A stretch of 64,000 nt of DNA from Rhyacichthys aspro (lineage: Eukaryota > Chordata > Actinopteri > Gobiiformes > Rhyacichthyidae), in assembly GCA_036850595.1 (NCBI GenBank), contig CM072168.1, forward strand, positions 17,847,982 to 17,911,981, given 5' to 3'. The notes under the pieces are model-generated. The model was not told where the DNA came from, ran no database searches, and saw nothing but the letters and a program-made list of their open reading frames with translations. Position numbers and translations under genes: made by a program. Shown here in pieces: positions 1 to 12,200 of this stretch (position 1 is the first letter of the stretch; each line of letters starts with the position of its first letter).

Positions 1-287
1 TTTTATATTTGTCCGTCCTATAGAAATAATGAGAGGTCACACCCGTGTCACTGTCCACGCAGGGCTTTGTCACACCTAAACAATCAGCACACAGCAGCAG
101 TCAACATTATCTGATGCAATTTTGTGAAATTTCTCCTGCTGCCTGTGTGGAAGCATATGTTATAATCACATGTGGGAAAGGTCAGTCAGGTCGGAGGACT
201 GGCCGTGCGTGGGTCTTATTTACTCATTCAATGTACCACAGTCGGAAAAAAAATATATCTTCCAAAGGTTTTTTCAAATGAGACACG
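1..287. other. Sequence left of the assembly gap, unassigned
   Basis: This AT-rich stretch matches neither the 239-bp nor the 211-bp intron of the array to its right, and I see no vWA coding signature. It is probably an intron of the same gene or a misplaced contig end. Confidence 0.4.
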
Positions 288-3200
288 NNNNNNNNNNNNN
301 NNNNNNNNNNNNNNNNNNNNNNNNNNNNNNNNNNNNNNNNNNNNNNNNNNNNNNNNNNNNNNNNNNNNNNNNNNNNNNNNNNNNNNNGGGACAATGTCTT
401 TACAAACTCCTCTGGGAGTAGGCGCCTGCAAGGTGTTCCACAAATGTTGATCCTGCTAAATGGTGGAAGGTCTTTTGACAATAATGACACACCGCCGCTG
501 CTCTCAAACAGCAGGGCATCGTTGTGCTTGGCATTGGAGCAGGAAGGTCTGACAGTGCAGAGATGCAAAAAATATCATCTGACCCCAGTTACGCTCTGTC
601 TGTGTCTGATTTCTCTGACCTCCCCAACGTCCAAGAACAGCTCTCTTCTGTAATGAGCACAGTGCGAGTGCGGGTCACGCCCCTGACCCCAACAATAACT
701 GGTAAGAATGTGATCTCGTTTTTGTTTCACAATATCATGCTTGAAGGCAAGCTTAGTAACAAGCAGCCTAATTTCAGACAGTGCCATATTGGCACAGCAG
801 AGGCCCCATGCCTCTATCAGTTGTGAATGTTGAAGTCAGCTATGTTTGTGTGACTTTCCCAGGCAAAGCATTTCTGGTAAAAACCTGACATGTCGCATTT
901 ATGTCCCCTAGTAGCAAGACAGCAACCAGGAAAAGATGTTGTGTTCTTGTTGGATGGATCTGATGGCACTAGAAGTGAATTCCCAGCCATGCAAAACTTT
1001 GTTCAGAGAATGGTAGAGACTCAGTGTGGATGACAACAAAGATCGTGTCTCAGTGGTTCAGTACAGCAGAGAGCCTTCTGTCCAGTTCTATTTGAACACT
1101 TACCCAACAAAAGGCGAGATCCTTGACAGTATCAGAGGTTTGAGGCACAAAGGTGGAAGACCCCTCAACACTGGTGCAGCACTCCAATACTTGAGGGATA
1201 ACGTCTTCACGGCCTCTGCTGGAAGCAGGCGCCTAGAAGGAGTGCCACAGGTGCTAATCTTGTTAAGCGGTGGAAGGTCTTTTGACAGTGTTGATGCACC
1301 AGCCTCTGCTCTAAAACAGATGGGTGTCTTGACCTATGTCATTGGAACCAGAAACACTGATAAGAAAGAAATGCAAAAGATATCCTATGAGCCCAGTTCT
1401 GCTCTATCTGTGGCTGATTTCAATGACCTCCCAATTGTCCAGCAGCAACTTCAGTCTTCTTTAGAGACTGTGATTGTTGAGGCCACATCTGAATCACCAA
1501 CTGTACTTGGTACGTTAACATCTCTGACCGTCTCAACATTTTTAGCTACATGTAGCCATAGAAATGACAAGCAGGGATTATTTAGCTCCATTCATGTAGA
1601 CAATGCCAGATGTGATATGAAACCATGTTCCCTAATCAAAACAGTATAAAGAGTAAAAGAACTGCATCTCACAAAATTGATAAATGATCATCTAGAACTA
1701 ATGTTGGAAGTAGCTTATATTTTACCTGTAATGCCTGTCTTTTTCTCAGTTGACACTGGCAAAAAGGATATAGTGTTCCTACTGGATGGTTCTGATGGCA
1801 CCAGGAATGGCTTCCCTGCCATGCGTGATTTTGTTGAGAGAGTGGTGGGAAAACTCAATGTAGGAGACAACAATGACCGTGTCTCTGTGGTCCAGTACAG
1901 CAGAGATGCGGAGGTCCATTTCTATCTGAACTCATATAACACAAGAGACGATGTTGTGGATGCAGTCAAAGGGCTGAGACACAGAGGAGGCAGACCCCTC
2001 AACACCGGGCAGCCCTCAATACGTCAGGGACAATGTCTTTACAAACTCCTCTGGGAGTAGGCGCCTGCAAGGTGTTCCACAAATGTTGATCCTGCTAAAT
2101 GGTGGAAGGTCTTTTGACAATGTCGACACACCGGCCGCTGCTCTCAAACATCAGGGCATCGTTGTGCTTGGCATTGGAGCAGGAAGGTCTGACAGTGCAG
2201 AGATGCAAAAATATCATCTGAGGCCCAGTTACGCTCTGTCTGTGTCTGATTTCTCTGACCTCCCCAACGTCCAAGAACAGCTCTCTTCTGTAATGAGCAC
2301 AGTGCGAGTGCGGGTCACGCCCTGACCCCAACAATAACTGGTAAGAATGTGATCTCGTTTTTGTTTCACAATATCATGCTTGAAGGCAAGCTTAGTAACA
2401 AGCAGCCTAATTTCAGACAGTGCCACTTTGGCACAGCAGAGGCCCCATGCCTCTATCAGTTGTGAATGTTGAAGTCAGCTATGTTTGTGTGACTTTCCCA
2501 GGCAAAGCATTTCTGGTAAAAACCCTGACATGTCGCATTTTATGTCCCCTAGTAGCAAGACAGCAACCAGGAAAAGATGTTGTGTTCTTGTTGGATGGAT
2601 CTGATGGCACTAGAAGTGAATTCCCAGCCATGCAAAACTTTGTTCAGAGAATGGTAGAGAGACTCAGTGTGGATGACAACAAAGATCGTGTCTCAGTGGT
2701 TCAGTACAGCAGAGAGCCTTCTGTCCAGTTCTATTTGAACACTTACCCAACAAAAGGCGAGATCCTTGACAGTATCAGAGGTTTGAGGCACAAAGGTGGA
2801 AGACCCCTCAACACTGGTGCAGCACTCCAATACTTGAGGGATAACGTCTTCACGGCCTCTGCTGGAAGCAGGCGCCTAGAAGGAGTGCCACAGGTGCTAA
2901 TCTTGTTAAGCGGTGGAAGGTCTTTTGACAGTGTTGATGCACCAGCCTCTGCTCTAAAACAGATGGGTGTCTTGACCTATGCCATTGGAACCAGAAACAC
3001 TGATAAGAAAGAAATGCAAAAGATATCCTATGAGCCCAGTTCTGCTCTATCTGTGGCTGATTTCAATGACCTCCCCATTGTCCAGCAGCAACTTCAGTCT
3101 TCTTTAGAGACTGTGATTGTTGAGGCCACATCTGAATCACCAACTGTACTTGGTACGTTAACATCTCTGACCGTCTCAACATTTTTAGCTACATGTAGCC

Positions 3201-6200
3201 ATAGAAATGACAAGCAGGTATTATTTAGCTCCATTCATGTAGACAATGCCAGATGTGATATGAAACCATGTTCCCTAATCAAAACAGTATAAAGAGTAAA
3301 AAACTGCATCTCACATAATTGATAAATGATCATCTAGAACTAATGTTGGAAGTAGCTTATATTTTACCTGTAATGCCTGTCTTTTTCTCAGTTGACACTG
3401 GCAAAAAGGATATAGTGTTCCTACTGGATGGTTCTGATGGCACCAGGAATGGCTTCCCTGCCATGCGTGATTTTGTTGAGAGAGTGGTGGGAAAACTCAA
3501 TGTAGGAGACAACAATGACCGTGTCTCTGTGGTCCAGTACAGCAGAGATGCGGAGGTCCATTTCTATCTGAACTCATATAACACAAGAGACGATGTTGTG
3601 GATGCAGTCAAAGGGCTGAGACACAGAGGAGGCAGACCCCTCAACACCGGGGCAGCCCTCCAATACGTCAGGGACAATGTCTTTACAAACTCCTCTGGGA
3701 GTAGGCGCCTGCAAGGTGTTCCACAAATGTTGATCCTGCTAAATGGTGGAAGGTCTTTTGACAATGTCGACACACCGGCCGCTGCTCTCAAACAGCAGGG
3801 CATCGTTGTGCTTGGCATTGGAGCAGGAAGGTCTGACAGTGCAGAGATGCAAAAAATATCATCTGACCCCAGTTACGCTCTGTCTGTGTCTGATTTCTCT
3901 GACCTCCCCAACGTCCAAGAACAGCTCTCTTCTGTAATGAGCACAGTGCGAGTGCGGGTCACGCCCCTGACCCCAACAATAACTGGTAAGAATGTGATCT
4001 CGTTTTTGTTTTACAATATCATGCTTGAAGGCAAGCTTAGTAGCAAGCAGCCTAATTTCAGACAGTGCTACTTTGGCACAGCAGAGGCCCCATGCCTCTA
4101 TCAGTTGTGAATGTTGAAGTCAGCTATGTTTGTGTGACTTTCCCAGGCAAAGCATTTCTGGTAAAAACCTGACATGTCGCATTTTATGTCCCCTAGTAGC
4201 AAGACAGCAACCAGGAAAAGATGTTGTGTTCTTGTTGGATGGATCTGATGGCACTAGAAGTGAATTCCCAGCCATGCAAAACTTTGTTCAGAGAATGGTA
4301 GAGAGACTCAGTGTGGATGACAACAAAGATCGTGTCTCAGTGGTTCAGTACAGCAGAGAGCCTTCTGTCCAGTTCTATTTGAACACTTACCCAACAAAAG
4401 GCGAGATCCTTGACAGTATCAGAGGTTTGAGGCACAAAGGTGGAAGACCCCTCAACACTGGTGCAGCACTCCAATACTTGAGGGATAACGTCTTCACGGC
4501 CTCTGCTGGAAGCAGGCGCCTAGAAGGAGTGCCACAGGTGCTAATCTTGTTAAGCGGTGGAAGGTCTTTTGACAGTGTTGATGCACCAGCCTCTGCTCTA
4601 AAACAGATGGGTGTCTTGACCTATGCCATTGGAACCAGAAACACTGATAAGAAAGAAATGCAAAAGATATCCTATGAGCCCAGTTCTGCTCTATCTGTGG
4701 CTGATTTCAATGACCTCCCCATTGTCCAGCAGCAACTTCAGTCTTCTTTAGAGACTGTGATTGTTGAGGCCACATCTGAATCACCAACTGTACTTGGTAC
4801 GTTAACATCTCTGACCGTCTCAACATTTTTAGCTACATGTAGCCATAGAAATGACAAGCAGGTATTATTTAGCTCCATTCATGTAGACAATGCCAGATGT
4901 GATATGAAACCATGTTCCCTAATCAAAACAGTATAAAGAGTAAAAAACTGCATCTCACATAATTGATAAATGATCATCTAGAACTAATGTTGGAAGTAGC
5001 TTATATTTTACCTGTAATGCCTGTCTTTTTCTCAGTTGACACTGGCAAAAAGGATATAGTGTTCCTACTGGATGGTTCTGATGGCACCAGGAATGGCTTC
5101 CCTGCCATGCGTGATTTTGTTGAGAGAGTGGTGGGAAAACTCAATGTAGGAGACAACAATGACCGTGTCTCTGTGGTCCAGTACAGCAGAGATGCGGAGG
5201 TCCATTTCTATCTGAACTCATATAACACAAGAGACGATGTTGTGGATGCAGTCAAAGGGCTGAGACACAGAGGAGGCAGACCCCTCAACACCGGGGCAGC
5301 CCTCCAATACGTCAGGGACAATGTCTTTACAAACTCCTCTGGGAGTAGGCGCCTGCAAGGTGTTCCACAAATGTTGATCCTGCTAAATGGTGGAAGGTCT
5401 TTTGACAATGTCGACACACCGGCCGCTGCTCTCAAACAGCAGGGCATCGTTGTGCTTGGCATTGGAGCAGGAAGGTCTGACAGTGCAGAGATGCAAAAAA
5501 TATCATCTGACCCCAGTTACGCTCTGTCTGTGTCTGATTTCTCTGACCTCCCCAACGTCCAAGAACAGCTCTCTTCTGTAATGAGCACAGTGCGAGTGCG
5601 GGTCACGCCCTTGACCCCAACAATAACTGGTAAGAATGTGATCTCGTTTTTGTTTCACAATATCATGCTTGAAGGCAAGCTTAGTAACAAGCAGCCTAAT
5701 TTCAGACAGTGCCACTTTGGCACAGCAGAGGCCCCATGCCTCTATCAGTTGTGAATGTTGAAGTCAGCTATGTTTGTGTGACTTTCCCAGGCAAAGCATT
5801 TCTGGTAAAAACCCTGACATGTCGCATTTTATGTCCCCTAGTAGCAAGACAGCAACCAGGAAAAGATGTTGTGTTCTTGTTGGATGGATCTGATGGCACT
5901 AGAAGTGAATTCCCAGCCATGCAAAACTTTGTTCAGAGAATGGTAGAGAGACTCAGTGTGGATGACAACAAAGATCGTGTCTCAGTGGTTCAGTACAGCA
6001 GAGAGCCTTCTGTCCAGTTCTATTTGAACACTTACCCAACAAAAGGCGAGATCCTTGACAGTATCAGAGGTTTGAGGCACAAAGGTGGAAGACCCCTCAA
6101 CACTGGTGCAGCACTCCAATACTTGAGGGATAACGTCTTCACGGCCTCTGCTGGAAGCAGGCGCCTAGAAGGAGTGCCACAGGTGCTAATCTTGTTAAGC

Positions 6201-9200
6201 GGTGGAAGGTCTTTTGACAGTGTTGATGCACCAGCCTCTGCTCTAAAACAGATGGGTGTCTTGACCTATGCCATTGGAACCAGAAACACTGATAAGAAAG
6301 AAATGCAAAAGATATCCTATGAGCCCAGTTCTGCTCTATCTGTGGCTGATTTCAATGACCTCCCAATTGTCCAGCAGCAACTTCAGTCTTCTTTAGAGAC
6401 TGTGATTGTTGAGGCCACATCTGAATCACCAACTGTACTTGGTACGTTAACATCTCTGACCGTCTCAACATTTTTAGCTACATGTAGCCATAGAAATGAC
6501 AAGCAGGTATTATTTAGCTCCATTCATGTAGACAATGCCAGATGTGATATGAAACCATGTTCCCTAATCAAAACAGTATAAAGAGTAAAAAACTGCATCT
6601 CACATAATTGATAAATGATCATCTAGAACTAATGTTGGAAGTAGCTTATATTTTACCTGTAATGCCTGTCTTTTTCTCAGTTGACACTGGCAAAAAGGAT
6701 ATAGTGTTCCTACTGGATGGTTCTGATGGCACCAGGAATGGCTTCCCTGCCATGCGTGATTTTGTTGAGAGAGTGGTGGGAAAACTCAATGTAGGAGACA
6801 ACAATGACCGTGTCTCTGTGGTCCAGTACAGCAGAGATGCGGAGGTCCATTTCTATCTGAACTCATATAACACAAGAGACGATGTTGTGGATGCAGTCAA
6901 AGGGCTGAGACACAGAGGAGGCAGACCCCTCAACACCGGGGCAGCCCTCCAATACGTCAGGGACAATGTCTTTACAAACTCCTCTGGGAGTAGGCGCCTG
7001 CAAGGTGTTCCACAAATGTTGATCCTGCTAAATGGTGGAAGGTCTTTTGACAATGTCGACACACCGGCCGCTGCTCTCAAACAGCAGGGCATCGTTGTGC
7101 TTGGCATTGGAGCAGGAAGGTCTGACAGTGCAGAGATGCAAAAAATATCATCTGACCCCAGTTACGCTCTGTCTGTGTCTGATTTCTCTGACCTCCCCAA
7201 CGTCCAAGAACAGCTCTCTTCTGTAATGAGCACAGTGCGAGTGCGGGTCACGCCCTTGACCCCAACAATAACTGGTAAGAATGTGATCTCGTTTTTGTTT
7301 TACAATATCATGCTTGAAGGCAAGCTTAGTAGCAAGCAGCCTAATTTCAGACAGTGCCACTTTGGCACAGCAGAGGCCCCATGCCTCTATCAGTTGTGAA
7401 TGTTGAAGTCAGCTATGTTTGTGTGACTTTCCCAGGCAAAGCATTTCTGGTAAAAAACCTGACATGTCGCATTTTATGTCCCCTAGTAGCAAGACAGCAA
7501 CCAGGAAAAGATGTTGTGTTCTTGTTGGATGGATCTGATGGCACTAGAAGTGAATTCCCAGCCATGCAAAACTTTGTTCAGAGAATGGTAGAGAGACTCA
7601 GTGTGGATGACAACAAAGATCGTGTCTCAGTGGTTCAGTACAGCAGAGAGCCTTCTGTCCAGTTCTATTTGAACACTTACCCAACAAAAGGCGAGATCCT
7701 TGACAGTATCAGAGGTTTGAGGCACAAAGTGGAAGACCCTCAACACTGGTGCAGCACTCCAATACTTGAGGGATAACGTCTTCACGGCCTCTGCTGGAAG
7801 CAGGCGCCTAGAAGGAGTGCCACAGGTGCTAATCTTGTTAAGCGGTGGAAGGTCTTTTGACAGTGTTGATGCACCAGCCTCTGCTCTAAAACAGATGGGT
7901 GTCTTGACCTATGCCATTGGAACCAGAAACACTGATAAGAAAGAAATGCAAAAGATATCCTATGAGCCCAGTTCTGCTCTATCTGTGGCTGATTTCAATG
8001 ACCTCCCCATTGTCCAGCAGCAACTTCAGTCTTCTTTAGAGACTGTGATTGTTGAGGCCACATCTGAATCACCAACTGTACTTGGTACGTTAACATCTCT
8101 GACCGTCTCAACATTTTTAGCTACATGTAGCCATAGAAATGACAAGCAGGTATTATTTAGCTCCATTCATGTAGACAATGCCAGATGTGATATGAAACCA
8201 TGTTCCCTAATCAAAACAGTATAAAGAGTAAAAGAACTGCATCTCACATAATTGATAAATGATCATCTAGAACTAATGTTGGAAGTAGCTTATATTTTAC
8301 CTGTAATGCCTGTCTTTTTCTCAGTTGACACTGGCAAAAAGGATATAGTGTTCCTACTGGATGGTTCTGATGGCACCAGGAATGGCTTCCCTGCCATGCG
8401 TGATTTTGTTGAGAGAGTGGTGGGAAAACTCAATGTAGGAGACAACAATGACCGTGTCTCTGTGGTCCAGTACAGCAGAGATGCGGAGGTCCATTTCTAT
8501 CTGAACTCATATAACACAAGAGACGATGTTGTGGATGCAGTCAAAGGGCTGAGACACAGAGGAGGCAGACCCCTCAACACCGGGGCAGCCCTCCAATACG
8601 TCAGGGACAATGTCTTTACAAACTCCTCTGGGAGTAGGCGCCTGCAAGGTGTTCCACAAATGTTGATCCTGCTAAATGGTGGAAGGTCTTTTGACAATGT
8701 CGACACACCGGCCGCTGCTCTCAAACAGCAGGGCATCGTTGTGCTTGGCATTGGAGCAGGAAGGTCTGACAGTGCAGAGATGCAAAAAATATCATCTGAC
8801 CCCAGTTACGCTCTGTCTGTGTCTGATTTCTCTGACCTCCCCAACGTCCAAGAACAGCTCTCTTCTGTAATGAGCACAGTGCGAGTGCGGGTCACGCCCT
8901 TGACCCCAACAATAACTGGTAAGAATGTGATCTCGTTTTGTTTCACAATATCATGCTTGAAGGCAAGCTTAGTAACAAGCAGCCTAATTTCAGACAGTGC
9001 CACTTTGGCACAGCAGAGGCCCCATGCCTCTATCAGTTGTGAATGTTGAAGTCAGCTATGTTTGTGTGACTTTCCCAGGCAAAGCATTTCTGGTAAAAAC
9101 CCTGACATGTCGCATTTTATGTCCCCTAGTAGCAAGACAGCAACCAGGAAAAGATGTTGTGTTCTTGTTGGATGGATCTGATGGCACTAGAAGTGAATTC

Positions 9201-12200
9201 CCAGCCATGCAAAACTTTGTTCAGAGAATGGTAGAGAGACTCAGTGTGGATGACAACAAAGATCGTGTCTCAGTGGTTCAGTACAGCAGAGAGCCTTCTG
9301 TCCAGTTCTATTTGAACACTTACCCAACAAAAGGCGAGATCCTTGACAGTATCAGAGGTTTGAGGCACAAAGGTGGAAGACCCCTCAACACTGGTGCAGC
9401 ACTCCAATACTTGAGGGATAACGTCTTCACGGCCTCTGCTGGAAGCAGGCGCCTAGAAGGAGTGCCACAGGTGCTAATCTTGTTAAGCGGTGGAAGGTCT
9501 TTTGACAGTGTTGATGCACCAGCCTCTGCTCTAAAACAGATGGGTGTCTTGACCTATGCCATTGGAACCAGAAACACTGATAAGAAAGAAATGCAAAAGA
9601 TATCCTATGAGCCCAGTTCTGCTGTATCTATTTTGAAATTCACTGACCTCCCTGATGTCCAACAGCAGCTTCAGTCCTCATTTGATACTTTGATTTTTCA
9701 AGTTATTCCTGAATCATCAATTGATCATGGTATGCCTAACATGTTTTATCCATCTTTTTTTTCAGTTTGGTAGTCTAATCCCTTTGTAACATCCTTAAAA
9801 ATGTCATGTTTTAATGGTTTTGTTTTTGCTCTTTTTTGGTTTTTTGTTTCTACATGTAATTTTTATTTATTTTATCTATCTATCAATATATCTATCTATC
9901 TATTTATCTAACTATAAATTACTATTTTGACCATTTAAAATATACACATCTCATATTTCTCTTTCAGCTGAGACACAAGGTCCCCGGAAGGATATCATTT
10001 TCCTTGTTGATGGATCTGATGGAGTTGGACGTGAATTCCCTATCATCCAGGAGTTTATGCGCAGAATTGTGGAGAGTCTCAGTGTGGGCGAGAACAAGAT
10101 CCGTATTGGTGTGGTCCAATATGGAGACTATCCTCATGCCGACATGTACCTGAACACACATACAACCAAAGAAGCAGTGTTAAATGCTCTCAGGGGACTG
10201 CGGCAACGTGGAGGCAGACAACGTAACCTGGGACAAGCTTTGGAGTTTCTCAGCCGTGACGTTCTTACAGATTCTCGTGGAAGCAGACGTCGAGAGGGTG
10301 TCCCACAGTTTGTGATTGCTGTCTCCAGTGGCCCTTCTACAGATGACATTAAGCAAGCAGCCTCTTCACTTAAACAATCCAGAGTTCTTCCCTTCAGCAT
10401 TGGGACCAGGGATGTCAACCCAACTGAACTCCAGATGGTGTCATATGTGCCTAACTTTGCATACACCGTAGATGACCTTCCTGGCTTGTACACGGTCCAA
10501 GAAAACCTCATCACCACTTTGACTGAGATGTCTGATGAAGACATTGCTAGGATGACACCAGTATTCCCAGACTATGATGGTAATTTGTCTCTAAACATTA
10601 TACTACAGACTGTACATATGCACAATACAATCGACCAATCTTAACCTATTTAACTAAAATAGGGCGGTCTTTATGTGATGCTTAGTTTCTCTGGTGGTCA
10701 GATATCAATCCAATTATTCCAGAGACAGTGTCCTTTGGTACTGCCCCCTGTAAATCTAAGTCAATCCAGAGAGACAAGACTAATTATATGTATGTAGATT
10801 GTCTCTTATATTCTAGTCTATTTTTGTATTGTTTCGCATATAATCACAAGCAATAGCAAGGTAATACAATATAGTAATAATATAGTTAAGCATTCCTCAA
10901 CAGTATAAGTCTGTCATCCTTAACAATGAATTGCTTTGTGTTTTGTTTTTTGTGTTGTTGCAGTAATCACACCGGCACCTTCAGGAGATGTGAAGAGGGA
11001 TGTTGTATTTCTAATTGATGGCACAACAGCAGTACGCAGTGAGTTCCCGGCCATCCGTGAGATGATAAGAAGAGTTGTGGATAAGCTGGATGTGGGACTG
11101 GATGCTGTCAGGATATCAGTTGTACAATACAGTGAGGATCCAAAGGTCGAATTTCTTTTAAACGAACACTCCACCCCAGAAGAGGTCCGCGCGGCAGTGG
11201 CGAGACTAAGAAGCCGAGGCGGGACTACCCTAAATACAGGCCGTGCTCTTGACTATGTCAGCAGGAACATCTATCAGAGATCAGCTGGAAGCCGCATTGA
11301 AGAGGGTGTGCCACAGTTTCTCATCTTAGTGACCGGAGGAAAGTCTACCGATGATGTTTCTGCACCAGCCGACCAACTGAAAAGAAACCAGATTGCTCCT
11401 CTTGCCATTGGCTCCAGGAACGCAGACCCAGAGGAACTGAGGAAGATTTCACTGAAGCCTGAACTTGCACATAAAGTTGACAGTTTCAATGAACTTCCAA
11501 GTGTTGAGGACAAGCTTCTTGATTCAGTCAAAACAATATCCACCGCTGAAATTATCAGTAGTTATGTTCCTCCTCCTGTGGTTATTGGTAAGATTTTTTT
11601 TTTTTTTCAAATACACAGTGACATCATCTTTAAAACAGCACTATGTAACATTTTACCATAGAATACATAACTTCACTATCATTAAAATATGAGCCTCAAA
11701 GTCTTTTTAATTGTTCCTTATGTGTAAAACGTATAACAATGACACTTATAGAACCATCAATACATACTCTATTACATAACTTTGATTAATAGGGTGTGCT
11801 ACCATCTCAGAAACAATATCTCACCAGATCAACAAAACTTTAACATGACTTTATATTAGACACATATTGAGATGTAACAGTACCACATGAGTTTGCAGCA
11901 GTTTCAAACCTTTAGAGTACTTTAGGGTGCTGATTTAAATGATCACTATTAATTCTTTGTTGTTATTGTGCAGAAACCCTCAGTCTTGGCAGGAAGGACA
12001 TCATCTTCCTTATCGATGGCTCGGACAATACTGGTGCTTCAGGCATTGCTCACATCCGTGACTTCATTGTCAACATTGTCCAACAGCTTGATGTACAGCC
12101 TGATCAAGTTCGTGTGGCAGTTGTCCAGTATGCTGACAGAGTAAAACCTGAGTTTTCTCTTAACTCACACAACAACAAGGCAGCTGTTCTTTCTGCAATT

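Larger units (their letters stand above)
388..9729 (+). repeat. col6a3: Tandem array of vWA exon pairs, period about 1644 bp
   Basis: Each unit is an A exon (600 bp), a 239-bp intron, a B exon (594 bp) and a 211-bp intron. A exons start at 912, 2553, 4197, 5842, 7487 and 9130. B exons start before the gap and at 1750, 3392, 5036, 6681 and 8325. Introns are as similar between units as exons are, so this is recent tandem duplication or ongoing homogenisation rather than ancient domain repetition. A and B are themselves clearly diverged vWA paralogues. Copy differences are few single-base changes plus indels concentrated in a few copies. Mis-assembly of haplotypes or of a true array of different length cannot be excluded from sequence alone. 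Confidence 0.93.

Noticed and set aside
3564..3818. Recurring 84-codon frame on the - strand in each array unit
   Set aside because: It is a shadow of the B exon, repeated only because the exon is repeated.
388..9729. A CRISPR-like or phage-tail-like repeat
   Set aside because: The units are 1.6 kb, contain spliced vWA exons of a collagen gene and are vertebrate in structure.
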